Program-made: the position numbers and the translations under genes
Notes under the pieces: generated by a model
What the model was told of the DNA's origin: nothing
The model's input: only the letters and a program-made list of their open reading frames with translations
Database searches by the model: none
Part shown: positions 6,802 through 15,354 of the stretch, one piece after another
Layout: the number at the start of each line of letters is the position of its first letter
Numbering within the stretch: the first letter of the stretch is position 1
Assembly: GCA_910584695.1 (NCBI GenBank)
Contig: CAJUBR010000061.1
Location: 1-17,024, forward strand
Length of the DNA stretch: 17,024 nt
Direction of reading: 5' to 3'
Origin: an uncultured Lachnospiraceae bacterium
GTDB lineage: Bacteria > Bacillota > Clostridia > Lachnospirales > Lachnospiraceae

Positions 6802-6837
6802 TTGACTTCACAACCAGAATAAGTATAATAGTTCTGG
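6802..6837 (+). promoter_or_regulatory. Sigma-A promoter with overlapping operator-like dyads, XRE-cupin regulator
   Basis: TTGACT (6802-6807), a 16-base spacer and TATAAT (6824-6829) make a near-consensus vegetative promoter, with a start near 6836 and an 85-base leader. A perfect dyad, CCAGAA (6814-6819) and TTCTGG (6832-6837), brackets the -10 box. A second, TACGAAA (6781-6787) and TTTCGTA (6795-6801), ends at the -35 box. Either could be an autoregulatory operator of the helix-turn-helix protein encoded downstream. Confidence 0.6.
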
Positions 6838-6921
6838 ACATATGTTTAGTAAAAGTAAACCCCAAGTTTAAAATATTTCATCTGCTTTGCAGCAGTTTCA
6901 TATTATAGATAAGGAGCATCA

Positions 6922-7458
6922 ATGAAAATTGGTTACAAATTAAAAACAATAAGAATTGCAAAAGGACTGACACAGGAAGAACTTGCCGACCGTGCTGAAC
7001 TTTCAAAAGGGTTTATTTCCCAGCTTGAACGCGATCTTACTTCTCCCTCTATTTCCACACTGGTAGACATTTTACAATGCCTTGGAACCAATTTAAAAGA
7101 TTTTTTTAATGATGAAGAAGATGAACAAATTGTATTCAGACAAACCGACTATTTCGAAAAAAAAGATGATGAGCTTGGCAATGTCATTGAATGGATCATT
7201 CCCAATGCCCAGAAGAACGAAATGGAACCGATACGCCTTACACTAACCGCCGGCGGGTCTACTTATCCCGACCTTCCACATGAAGGTGAAGAATTTGGAT
7301 ATGTTATAAGCGGTACGATTCAGATACACATTGGTAATCAGATATACAAAGCAAAAAAGGGAGAATCTTTTTATTTCACTCCCTCCGGCAGACATTATAT
7401 AGAAGCCGGCAAAACAGGTGCTGTCCTGATATGGGTTTCGAGCCCTCCCAGTTTTTAG
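6922..7458 (+). CDS. XRE-family regulator with cupin sensor domain (PuuR-like)
   Basis: This 178-residue protein joins an XRE helix-turn-helix (about 4-60, with LTQEELADRAELSKGFISQLE and the SPSISTL helix) to a C-terminal cupin (about 103-175, with PHEGEEFGYVISG and YFTPSGRHYIEAG; His120, Glu124 and His158 are candidate metal or ligand residues). Regulators of this build sense small molecules, and those beside potABCD are usually annotated as polyamine (PuuR-type) repressors. AAGGAG lies 7 bases before the ATG. It is 205 bp upstream of potA on the same strand, with a large inverted repeat between, and is the obvious candidate to control the transporter and itself. The ligand is inferred from context only. 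Confidence 0.85.
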   Translation: MKIGYKLKTIRIAKGLTQEELADRAELSKGFISQLERDLTSPSISTLVDILQCLGTNLKDFFNDEEDEQIVFRQTDYFEKKDDELGNVIEWIIPNAQKNEMEPIRLTLTAGGSTYPDLPHEGEEFGYVISGTIQIHIGNQIYKAKKGESFYFTPSGRHYIEAGKTGAVLIWVSSPPSF

Positions 7459-7506
7459 CAATCCAAAACAGTCTAATCGACATTATGTATCTTATTCTTT
7501 AAGCAT

Positions 7507-7626
7507 TTGCGAAACTCTGTTTTCGTTACCGACCGTTGTACAATATAGACAATATCAACGCTGGGCACCCTGCTTATGACATTGTCTATATTGCACAACT
7601 AGATTTGAAAATAGGGAGTTTCGCAA
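7507..7626 (+). repeat. 120-bp nested inverted repeat between regulator and potA
   Basis: The outer arms TTGCGAAACTC (7507-7517) and GAGTTTCGCAA (7616-7626) are a perfect 11-bp inverted repeat. Inside, 7535-7557 and 7577-7599 are 23-base arms complementary at 21 positions, around a 19-base loop with a small GGGCACCC palindrome. The two differences are A opposite C, so the stem in RNA would be almost continuous. It fills most of the 205-bp leader of potA and has no T-run. It could be a structured 5' leader controlling potABCD, an operator array or a small palindromic mobile element; I see no flanking direct repeat. Confidence 0.7.
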
Positions 7627-7663
7627 TTACCTATATTATATTCTTAATTAGGAGGTATCAGAA

Positions 7664-8734
7664 ATGGCAAACCGATTAATCGACTTAGTGAACATCACCA
7701 AATCCTACGACAACAATGTCATTCTGGATCATTTGGATTTATATATAAGAGAAAACGAGTTTTTAACGCTGCTTGGTCCTTCCGGGTGCGGAAAAACTAC
7801 CACTCTCCGCATTATCGGTGGTTTTGAACAACCGGATTCCGGAAAAGTTATGTTTAACGGAGAGGATATTACTTCTCTTCCACCAAATAAAAGGCAGCTT
7901 AATACGGTATTCCAAAAATATGCCTTATTCTCCCATATGACAATTGCAGAAAATATTGCTTTCGGTCTTAAACTAAAAAATAAAAGTAAAACTTATATTG
8001 ATGATAAGATTAAATATGCTTTAAAACTTGTAAACCTTGACGGTTATGAGAACAGAAAACCAAACTCTTTAAGTGGCGGACAGCAGCAGCGAATTGCCAT
8101 TGCCCGTGCTATTGTAAATGAACCGAAAGTCTTACTGTTAGATGAACCCCTCGGTGCTCTGGATTTAAAGCTCCGTCAGGATATGCAGTATGAATTGATC
8201 CGATTAAAAAATGAGTTAGGAATTACCTTTATTTATGTCACACATGATCAGGAAGAGGCTCTTACGATGAGTGATACCATTGTAGTCATGAATCAGGGAT
8301 ATATCCAACAGGTAGGAACACCGGAAGACATTTATAATGAACCCCAGAATGCCTTCGTGGCAGACTTTATCGGCGAAAGCAACCTAATTAATGGAATCAT
8401 GATAGAAGACCGTCTTGTGTCCTTCCTTGATACAAAATGGAAATGTGTGGATGAAGGCTTTGGTACGAACAAACCCGTGGATGTTGTAATCCGTCCTGAA
8501 GATGTAATTCTTGACACACCAGATAAAGGCACGATCTGTGGTACTGTAACCCACGTTATATTTAAAGGTGTACATTATGAAATGGAAGTAACAGCCGGCG
8601 ACTTTGAATGGCTGATTCATTCTACCCAGATGCACCCGGCCGGTGAGAAGGTAGGCATACGTGTGGATCCATTTAATATCCAGATTATGCACAAACCGGA
8701 ATCAGTTGATGAGGAGGTTGCTTACAGTGAATAA
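7664..8734 (+). CDS. potA: Spermidine/putrescine ABC transporter ATP-binding protein PotA
   Basis: This 356-residue ATPase energises polyamine import. It has Walker A GPSGCGKT (residues 38-45), the Q-loop glutamine 84, the LSGGQQQR signature (136-143), Walker B VLLLDEP with Asp160 and Glu161, the H-loop His194 in VTHDQEEA, and a C-terminal TOBE-like domain (about 275-345) including VVIRPEDV. Length and layout match the PotA/CUT1-like subfamily. AGGAGG lies about 8 bases before the ATG. Its last bases overlap the start of potB by 8 nucleotides, so the transporter genes form one translationally coupled operon. Polyamine specificity rests on the linked PotB and PotC-PotD proteins and is strong but not absolute. 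Confidence 0.93.
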   Translation: MANRLIDLVNITKSYDNNVILDHLDLYIRENEFLTLLGPSGCGKTTTLRIIGGFEQPDSGKVMFNGEDITSLPPNKRQLNTVFQKYALFSHMTIAENIAFGLKLKNKSKTYIDDKIKYALKLVNLDGYENRKPNSLSGGQQQRIAIARAIVNEPKVLLLDEPLGALDLKLRQDMQYELIRLKNELGITFIYVTHDQEEALTMSDTIVVMNQGYIQQVGTPEDIYNEPQNAFVADFIGESNLINGIMIEDRLVSFLDTKWKCVDEGFGTNKPVDVVIRPEDVILDTPDKGTICGTVTHVIFKGVHYEMEVTAGDFEWLIHSTQMHPAGEKVGIRVDPFNIQIMHKPESVDEEVAYSE

Positions 8735-9548
8735 TAAACATGGAAAGTGGCTGGCAATGCCATTTACAGTATGGTCTGTTGTCTTTATCCTGATTCCCCT
8801 TTTTATGATATTTTATTATGGTTTTGTGGACAAATCAGGAGTATTTACTTTAGAAAATGTTATGGCAATTGCAGAGCCCGAACACATAAAAGCACTTGGA
8901 TTATCCATCCTGCTTTCCCTTATTGCCACTATAATCTGTCTGGTTCTTGCCTATCCCCTTTCCCTTATTTTATCCGGGCTTGGAGTAAACCGGAACAGCT
9001 TTATTGTATTAATCTTCATCCTGCCCATGTGGATGAATTTCTTATTACGTACTCTGGCATGGCAGACTCTGCTTGAAAAAACCGGCGTTATGAATTCCAT
9101 TCTTGCCTTTTTTCATTTGCCTCCGCTTAACATTATCAACACTCCATATGCTATTATTCTTGGCATGGTATATAATTTCCTGCCATTTATGGTTTTACCG
9201 ATTTATAACGCATTGATCAAATTAGATCCTGATGTCATCAATGCAGCAAGGGATTTGGGAGCAAATAGTGCACAAACCTTTTTTAAAATTATTATTCCTT
9301 TAACTATTCCAGGTGTAATCAGCGGCATTACAATGGTATTTATTCCTGCTCTGACTACTTTTGTGATTTCAAACCTGTTGGGAGGCAGTAAAATTTTATT
9401 GATCGGTAATGTAATTGAACAGGAATTTACCCAGGCAAGTAACTGGAATCTGGGGAGCGGTCTTTCTCTAACCATGATCATTTTTATTCTGATCAATATG
9501 GCTGTTTCCTCCATTTTTGATAAGAACGGGGAGGGTAGTTTATTCTGA
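8727..9548 (+). CDS. potB: Spermidine/putrescine ABC transporter permease PotB
   Basis: This 273-residue integral membrane protein has about six hydrophobic segments, beginning with VWSVVFILIPLFMIFYYGFV, and the permease coupling (EAA) loop at about 172-196, reading NAARDLGANSAQTFFKIIIP then LTIPG. It forms half of the translocation path and contacts PotA through that loop. I chose the GTG at 8727, inside the end of potA, because GAGGAGG lies 9 bases upstream; the longer frame from 8661 lies wholly in potA. Its TGA stop shares a base with the ATG of the next gene. Confidence 0.92.
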   Translation: MNNKHGKWLAMPFTVWSVVFILIPLFMIFYYGFVDKSGVFTLENVMAIAEPEHIKALGLSILLSLIATIICLVLAYPLSLILSGLGVNRNSFIVLIFILPMWMNFLLRTLAWQTLLEKTGVMNSILAFFHLPPLNIINTPYAIILGMVYNFLPFMVLPIYNALIKLDPDVINAARDLGANSAQTFFKIIIPLTIPGVISGITMVFIPALTTFVISNLLGGSKILLIGNVIEQEFTQASNWNLGSGLSLTMIIFILINMAVSSIFDKNGEGSLF

Positions 9549-11410
9549 TGAAGCGATTTTTAGAACGATGCTATATTATGATTATTTTTATATTTCTTTA
9601 TGCCCCTATTATCACATTAATCGTGCTATCCTTTAACAATAGCAGAACCCGTGCAAAATGGGGCGGCTTTACCGTTGCATGGTACTCTGCCCTATTCAAA
9701 AACCAGGCAATTATGGAAGCACTTTACAATACACTGTTTATTGCTATTGTATCCTCTGCCATTGCTACAATCATCGGAACAGTTACCTGCATTGCTTTGT
9801 GTAAAATGAAAACACGTTCCCGCAGTCTTTTACTTGGAGTTAATAACATTCCTATGCTCAATGCGGATATTGTAACGGGAATCTCTTTAATGCTTTTATT
9901 TATCAGTTTAGGACTCCGCTTTGGAATGCAGACGATTGTGCTTGCACATATTACATTTAATATTCCTTATGTAATCCTAAATGTAATGCCAAAATTTCGA
10001 CAACTGAATCCTCATACCTATGAGGCTGCCCTGGACCTTGGAGCCTCACCGGTATATGCCTTTTTTAAAGTTGTTTTTCCAGATATCCTGCCTGGTGTGT
10101 TATCCGGTTTTTTAATGGCATTTACCATGTCTTTAGATGACTTTATCATTACCCATTTTACAAAAGGGGCCGGTGTAGATACACTTTCCACTAAGATATA
10201 TACAGAGATCCGTAAAGGAATCAAACCGGAAATGTATGCCCTTTCCACCATTATATTTTTAACCGTGTTCCTACTGCTTTTTATAATTAATCTTGCACCG
10301 GTCTGGAAGGAACGGCGTATGAGGCAAAAGAAAACCAAACATTTGGCAGCCAAAAACTATGCTGTTGCTATTTTAGGCTTTCTTTTACTCATAGGTTTTG
10401 CCGCCATTTTCAAAAGCGGTTCAGTCGAAACAGACAGTAAACAGGTTATTGTCTATAACTGGGGAGAATATCTTGACCCTGACGTGATTGATTTGTTTAA
10501 AGAGGAAACCGGTATTGAAGTTATATATGATGAATATGAAACCAACGAAACCATGTATCCGAAAATAGAATCCGGGGCCGCTGAATATGATGTAGTTTGC
10601 CCCTCTGATTACATGATCCAAAAAATGATTGAAAATGACCTGCTGGCAGAAATAAACTTTGACAATGTCCCCAATTACAAAAATATCGACCCCAACTACT
10701 ATAAACAATCAAAGGAATTTGATCCGGAAAACCGATACAGTATCCCTTACTGCGTTGGTACAGTGGGCATTCTTTATAACAAATCTATGGTAGAGGAACC
10801 GGTGGATTCATGGAATATTCTATGGAACGAAAAATATGCCGATAATATCCTGATGCAGGATTCTGTCCGAGACGCTTTTATGGTGGCCTTAAAGAAACTC
10901 GGCTACTCCATGAATTCCACCAATGAGAAAGAATTGGTAAAAGCAAAAGAGGCTTTAATCCAACAAAAACCTTTGACTCAGGCATATGTAGTTGACCAAG
11001 TCCGGGATAAAATGATCGGAAACGAAGCCGCCATCGGTGTAATCTATTCCGGTGAAGCCATCTATTCTCAAAGAGAAAATGAAAATCTGGAATATGTGAT
11101 TCCAAAGGAGGGAACCAACGTATGGATTGATTCCTGGTGCATTTTAAAAAACGCACCCAACAAGGAAAATGCAGAAAAATTTATTAACTTTCTCTGCCGC
11201 CCAGATATTGCACTTATGAACTTTGAATATATCACCTACTCTACTCCGAATATGGAAGCCCGGAAACTGATTGAGGATGAAGATATCCGAAACAGTGAAA
11301 TTGCCTTTCCGGACCTTTCCCAGTATAGTAAACTGGAAACATTCCAATATCTCGGTGAAGATGCAGATAAGATGTATAACGCATTATGGAAGGAAGTAAA
11401 ATCCAGATAA
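9548..11410 (+). CDS. potCD: PotC permease-PotD substrate-binding fusion protein
   Basis: This single 620-residue frame encodes two transporter subunits. Residues 1-255 are a PotC-type permease: N-terminal membrane segment, EAALDLGAS...FPDILPG coupling loop (159-183), and DDFIITHF (197-204). After a basic linker (KERRMRQKKTKH) a further membrane segment (about 271-287) leads into a PotD-type periplasmic-binding domain (298-620) starting VIVYNWGEYLDPDVIDLF. The binding protein is therefore tethered to its own permease rather than anchored by a lipid; no lipobox cysteine is present. Such fusions are known in several Firmicutes. Start and stop overlap potB (TGATG). It should capture and import spermidine or putrescine with PotA and PotB. 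Confidence 0.93.
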   Translation: MKRFLERCYIMIIFIFLYAPIITLIVLSFNNSRTRAKWGGFTVAWYSALFKNQAIMEALYNTLFIAIVSSAIATIIGTVTCIALCKMKTRSRSLLLGVNNIPMLNADIVTGISLMLLFISLGLRFGMQTIVLAHITFNIPYVILNVMPKFRQLNPHTYEAALDLGASPVYAFFKVVFPDILPGVLSGFLMAFTMSLDDFIITHFTKGAGVDTLSTKIYTEIRKGIKPEMYALSTIIFLTVFLLLFIINLAPVWKERRMRQKKTKHLAAKNYAVAILGFLLLIGFAAIFKSGSVETDSKQVIVYNWGEYLDPDVIDLFKEETGIEVIYDEYETNETMYPKIESGAAEYDVVCPSDYMIQKMIENDLLAEINFDNVPNYKNIDPNYYKQSKEFDPENRYSIPYCVGTVGILYNKSMVEEPVDSWNILWNEKYADNILMQDSVRDAFMVALKKLGYSMNSTNEKELVKAKEALIQQKPLTQAYVVDQVRDKMIGNEAAIGVIYSGEAIYSQRENENLEYVIPKEGTNVWIDSWCILKNAPNKENAEKFINFLCRPDIALMNFEYITYSTPNMEARKLIEDEDIRNSEIAFPDLSQYSKLETFQYLGEDADKMYNALWKEVKSR

Positions 11411-11433
11411 TCTCTATTTCAAGTAAAAACTAC

Positions 11434-11475
11434 AGCCGGACCGGAATTTATCATCGGAATATTCCCAGTCCGGCT
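11434..11475. terminator. Hairpin between the convergent pot operon and phosphatase gene
   Basis: AGCCGGAC (11434-11441) and GTCCGGCT (11468-11475) are perfectly complementary, and GGAAT/ATTCC extends pairing inside. On the minus strand a TTTTT run follows a few bases after the stem, fitting an intrinsic terminator for the phosphatase gene. On the plus strand the tail is only AT-rich, so termination of the pot operon here is less sure. Confidence 0.6.
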
Positions 11476-11490
11476 CAATATTTGCTAAAA

Positions 11491-12108
11491 TCAATGTTCC
11501 CTATAAAAAATCCTTGTTTCCTCTATAACCTGATATTCTTCGTTCTCCCGCTTTACTATCATCACATTACAGTTTTTCTGTAATCCACCGGACCAGAATT
11601 TATCTGTTCCATGCTGCCGGATATGGCACATAATAGCTTTATTTAAGGCTCCATGGGCAACGATCATAATCCGTTCGGTCTCTTTTTCCTGCGGTTCGAT
11701 TATCTCTCTCATAAACTCCGCTGCACGCCCACAAACATGTTCCAACGTTTCCCCTCCGGCAGGTGCCTGATATAAATCCGGCCGTTTAAAAAAATAATGA
11801 AACGGATCCTCCTCATCTTTTAGAAGCTTTAGCATGTTCTTCCCTTCATTGACTCCAAAACATAGCTCCCGTAAACGCTCATCCCGGATTATGGGAATAT
11901 TTCTATGTCCCCTAATCAGATTTGCTGTTTCATAAGCACGGATCAACGGAGAACTGTAGATTTTATCAAAATGTACTTCTTCCAGATTTTCACCGGTTTC
12001 TCCCGCCAATGCTCTTCCGTTTTCGCTCAGTTCAATATCGGTACTGCCCTGCAGTAAATTCTCTGCGTTCCATACAGTCTCTCCATGGCGTACGATGTAT
12101 AGTTCCAT
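11491..12108 (-). CDS. Histidine phosphatase family protein (phosphoglycerate-mutase-like)
   Basis: This 205-residue protein starts with the branch-1 histidine phosphatase motif IVRHGET, whose His8 is the phosphorylated residue. Arg57 in SSPLIRAYET, Glu81 in LRELCFGVNEG and the second histidine His152 in IVAHGALNKA complete the active-site set. Members remove phosphate from varied small molecules or proteins; this short single-domain type is usually not the glycolytic mutase, and the substrate cannot be read from the sequence. The ATG at 12108 has AAGGAAGG about a dozen bases upstream. It lies downstream of the large protein at 12195 on the same strand, 86 bp apart. Confidence 0.9.
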   Translation of the reverse strand: MELYIVRHGETVWNAENLLQGSTDIELSENGRALAGETGENLEEVHFDKIYSSPLIRAYETANLIRGHRNIPIIRDERLRELCFGVNEGKNMLKLLKDEEDPFHYFFKRPDLYQAPAGGETLEHVCGRAAEFMREIIEPQEKETERIMIVAHGALNKAIMCHIRQHGTDKFWSGGLQKNCNVMIVKRENEEYQVIEETRIFYREH

Positions 12109-12144
12109 ATATCTTTTTTCCTTCCTTGCGTCTATAACTGCTTT

Positions 12145-12183
12145 CTAAAAGAAAATACTTCTTTTCTGTCAGGTTTCTTTTAG
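12145..12183. repeat. 10-bp inverted repeat in the intergenic gap
   Basis: CTAAAAGAAA (12145-12154) and TTTCTTTTAG (12174-12183) are perfectly complementary across a 19-base loop. It follows the stop of the minus-strand gene at 12195 by 11 bases, so it could act as a weak AT-rich terminator or processing site. No clear T-run follows, so its function is uncertain. Confidence 0.4.
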
Positions 12184-12194
12184 CCTTTCCCCGG

Positions 12195-14474
12195 CTACAT
12201 TTGATAATATAATAAATTTTCCTTTAAATCCGGGGTAATTTCTCCACCTGCTTTTACATACTTATCATATACACTGTTAAATCTCTGCAGAGTTTTTGTC
12301 GTTTCTATCTCAAATTTTGCAATCGCATTTTGATACAGTGGATTTGATTTTAATTCTTCCCTTACGGCTTTTGCAAACGGACAATATTTAACCAGTATCT
12401 CCCTGGATATTTTATTTAAACGGAAACTGCCTTTTGATTCAAACTTGATCCAGTTAATATAATCCTTTACAAATACTTCACGGTAATTATTTTTAGCACG
12501 TAACAATGCACTCTTTATTTTTTCCTTTGCTTCAGTGGACAGTTCATGATTTTTGCGGTAAAACTGAATATAATCGTTATACTCTGCCGTAAGTGACTTT
12601 TCACGGACATCATTCCAATGAACTCCTTGTATTCTCCGGCACATTTCCCAACGATACCAGCCCACTGCTCCTAACATCAACTCATCTATATCCAGTGCTG
12701 TAAAGATCGGAAACATGATTCTTGCCGGTGTATCAGTTTTTGCTCCTGATGTTTCCTGCCACATGATAACCCTGCTTCCCGCATTCGGCATTAAAATAAT
12801 GTCCGGTAGAACTTCTTTCATAATTCTTTCGCAGTTGATTCCTTTATCAACATCCGAAAAGGTCACCTCCCGATAAAATACAGAATAATCAATTTTCCTG
12901 ATCTCATTTAATGCATTTTCCAGTCTTTCTGCCGTAACCAACATTTTCTCAACGGTATTGATCAAATCATCTTTACATAAGATTGGACAAAATGTTGTAA
13001 TCTTGCCATACGTTATCTTATTGACAGAAGGAAACATATTTCTAATCTCATATTCCACTTTCTTTTCTTGATCCTGCTGATATTCAGCAACCTGCTCCGG
13101 TGTAATACTTCCATTTTTACGCAAATCTGCAAGATACGCTGTATAATCCAGATCAAATTCATTTTTGGATGGTTCTTTTTCTCCTTTGTAAATACACTTT
13201 AACCATTCATAAATAGTATAAATATGTTCTGAATGACAAATATCCAGATGTGCCGACAGATCATAAAGTGCAGCCGCATTCTCCTCTCCTGTAAACGATA
13301 AATCCATAAAACCAAAATTTAAAAACATTTCCAAGACAGGTGTCAGTGTATTCTCGTCTTTTACCGCTTTCATAAATACTTTATAATAGATATCATAAAA
13401 AACAGAAGTCAACTGTTTTCTAAGGGCATATACTTCGCTGCTTGTTGATAACATATCCGGTAAATCCCGATAACCTTCCACCATTTTACATATATTTTCT
13501 ATCTCATCATCCTTATAACCGGCATACTCTAAAATATGGCCAAGACAATCCTCTGTCATAATATCAATCTCTTGTCTGACTCCCTGTTTCGTACCTTCCC
13601 CATCACTGCCACCATTTATTGCACTGTCAAAATCATAATTCTTAACTTCATTCGCACGCCGGTTAAGCATTCTAGGATTATAAACATTTAATTTTTCAGC
13701 AACCTTTATCATTAAATTCATCTCTTTTGTAATCGGTTCAATATCATATTTTTTTGCATATGTCTGAATTGACAGACCAAAGAAAAGTTTATAAAGATCA
13801 TATCCTGATTCACCAATTAAAATATCTTTATTATAGGACAAATATGCCTCCATTTCACCAATCCCCAGTGTAAATCTTCGTATCTGTGCTGCAGCTTCCA
13901 TAATAGCACCCACCGTAAGGCTGTCGTCCTTTTCCATCAACTGCAAATATTCCTGCATATAATTTTTTACAATGCTGACACTGTTATTGACTTCCCATTG
14001 TTCTGCCTTATGCTTCATTTTTAATGGATTAAAATGCTCCATCTTAGAAAAATTTTCCTCTTCAATCTTATATTTACTACAAAATGTCGTGTAGTCATTG
14101 TAAACCGTTTCCACAAACATATGAAACTGACGTGCCTTATTATATAAATCCGAATACAGACATAACATCTGATGTCTCTGTTCAATAGCGGCCCTTAAAA
14201 AAATATTGCGTATTTTTTCCTGCCCTGTAAGTATATTTTTTAAATCAGTGGAATTTTCACAGATAAACCCTGCTAAAACTGTGTCCTCCCCTGCTATGTA
14301 ATCACATAAAAAGATATCCTTCTCTAAAATCCCAATAATTGCATTTTTCCCCAATCTTACCTCTGAAAAATCAAACTTTTGTATTACTGTTCCTTCCTGA
14401 ACTAAATACCAGTATTTCACCTTATCATTTTTTCTTGCAATGACCTGATCCCGCTGAACTTTTATTATTTCCAT
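12195..14474 (-). CDS. Large protein with degenerate cyclic-nucleotide-binding-like N-terminus, function unknown
   Basis: This 759-residue protein has no signal peptide or clear membrane segment. The first 75 or so residues look like a Crp-type beta-roll: VIARKNDKVKYWYLVQEGTV, then LGKNAIIGILEKDIF and DTVLAGF. The phosphate-binding cassette arginine of true cAMP receptors is missing, so nucleotide binding is doubtful. The remaining 680 residues are mostly helical, charged and Tyr/Asn-rich, with no catalytic motif I recognise. The ATG at 14474 is preferred: AGAGGA sits 7 bases upstream, and the upstream in-frame ATG at 14489 overlaps that site. It could be a regulatory or scaffold protein peculiar to this group of Clostridia. 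Confidence 0.75.
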   Translation of the reverse strand: MEIIKVQRDQVIARKNDKVKYWYLVQEGTVIQKFDFSEVRLGKNAIIGILEKDIFLCDYIAGEDTVLAGFICENSTDLKNILTGQEKIRNIFLRAAIEQRHQMLCLYSDLYNKARQFHMFVETVYNDYTTFCSKYKIEEENFSKMEHFNPLKMKHKAEQWEVNNSVSIVKNYMQEYLQLMEKDDSLTVGAIMEAAAQIRRFTLGIGEMEAYLSYNKDILIGESGYDLYKLFFGLSIQTYAKKYDIEPITKEMNLMIKVAEKLNVYNPRMLNRRANEVKNYDFDSAINGGSDGEGTKQGVRQEIDIMTEDCLGHILEYAGYKDDEIENICKMVEGYRDLPDMLSTSSEVYALRKQLTSVFYDIYYKVFMKAVKDENTLTPVLEMFLNFGFMDLSFTGEENAAALYDLSAHLDICHSEHIYTIYEWLKCIYKGEKEPSKNEFDLDYTAYLADLRKNGSITPEQVAEYQQDQEKKVEYEIRNMFPSVNKITYGKITTFCPILCKDDLINTVEKMLVTAERLENALNEIRKIDYSVFYREVTFSDVDKGINCERIMKEVLPDIILMPNAGSRVIMWQETSGAKTDTPARIMFPIFTALDIDELMLGAVGWYRWEMCRRIQGVHWNDVREKSLTAEYNDYIQFYRKNHELSTEAKEKIKSALLRAKNNYREVFVKDYINWIKFESKGSFRLNKISREILVKYCPFAKAVREELKSNPLYQNAIAKFEIETTKTLQRFNSVYDKYVKAGGEITPDLKENLLYYQM

Positions 14475-14532
14475 GCTTATTCCTCTCATATATTTCTTTT
14501 TTATAATACTGCATTATCATTATTTATAAAAG

Positions 14533-14566
14533 AAAGATATTATTCTCCAAATAAGATAATATCTTT
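14533..14566 (-). terminator. Intrinsic terminator after ung
   Basis: AAAGATATTAT (14533-14543) and ATAATATCTTT (14556-14566) form a perfect 11-bp stem with a 12-base loop, directly after the ung stop codon. Minus-strand RNA continues into a U-rich tail. The stem is AT-only apart from one pair. The plus strand also ends in T5, so it may work both ways. Confidence 0.65.
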
Positions 14567-15244
14567 TTATATATTTTCAATCTGCCAGTCAATTGGCTTT
14601 TGTCCATGCTTTTCTAAAAATGCATTTGCCTGGCTAAAATGCCTGCATCCAAAAAATCCCCTATAGGCAGATAACGGACTCGGATGTGGTGCCTTTAAAA
14701 TTAAGTGATTCGGGTTATTCAACCTTGATGCTTTCATCTGAGCCGGTCTTCCCCATAACAAAAATACAATTGGTCTGTCCTGCTCATTTAAAATGTTCAT
14801 TACTGCATCGGTAAACTGTTCCCAGCCAAGCCCCTGATGGGAATTTGCCTGATGGGCACGAACCGTCAGCACACTATTTAATAAAAGTACTCCCTGTTTT
14901 GCCCATTTAACAAGATATCCGTTATTCGGGATATAACATCCCAGATCATCCTGCAATTCCTTGTAAATATTGACCAGTGAAGGGGGGATTTCAACCTCCG
15001 GTTTCACACTAAAACAAAGTCCATGTGCCTGATTTACCCCATGATAAGGATCCTGTCCGATGATAACACACTTCACCTCATGTAATGGCGTCAGATGAAA
15101 TGCATTAAATATATCATCTGCTGGTGGAAAAATTGTTTTCCCGCTTGCATATTCTTCATTCATTTTTAAATATAATTTTTTGTAATATTCCTTTTTATAT
15201 TCTAGTTTTAGCGGTTCTGCCCAGTCATTTGTAATTGGTGGCAT
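14567..15244 (-). CDS. ung: Uracil-DNA glycosylase, family 1
   Basis: This 225-residue enzyme excises uracil from DNA in base-excision repair. All family-1 motifs are present: the water-activating loop GQDPYHG (Asp65, His68), the AHGLCFSV uracil-pocket region, LLLNSVLTVR with the pocket asparagine (Asn123), and the DNA-intercalating HPSPLSAYRGFFGC loop with His187. Length is normal for the family. The ATG at 15244 has GAGGA about 8 bases upstream. It is monocistronic or last in a transcript, with a strong hairpin at its stop codon. The 110 bp upstream to the next gene hold no feature I can support. Confidence 0.96.
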   Translation of the reverse strand: MPPITNDWAEPLKLEYKKEYYKKLYLKMNEEYASGKTIFPPADDIFNAFHLTPLHEVKCVIIGQDPYHGVNQAHGLCFSVKPEVEIPPSLVNIYKELQDDLGCYIPNNGYLVKWAKQGVLLLNSVLTVRAHQANSHQGLGWEQFTDAVMNILNEQDRPIVFLLWGRPAQMKASRLNNPNHLILKAPHPSPLSAYRGFFGCRHFSQANAFLEKHGQKPIDWQIENI

Positions 15245-15354
15245 TCTTCATTCCTCTTTCTATTATATATTATAGTGTGTATAATATCAAAAATATTTCT
15301 CTACGATATTGGCAAGTATATGCTGTCATTACATATATCCAACTTCTATACACC

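Noticed and set aside
7600..7640. Sigma-A promoter for potA (TTGAAA near 7605)
   Set aside because: No acceptable -10 box lies at 16-18 bases; the nearest TATATT is about 21 bases away.
8661..8726. Longer PotB beginning at 8661
   Set aside because: The added residues lie wholly in potA and lack a ribosome binding site; the GTG at 8727 has GAGGAGG.
10421..10712. Minus-strand open frames inside the PotD part
   Set aside because: They lie opposite a continuous, clearly homologous plus-strand gene and have no recognisable content.
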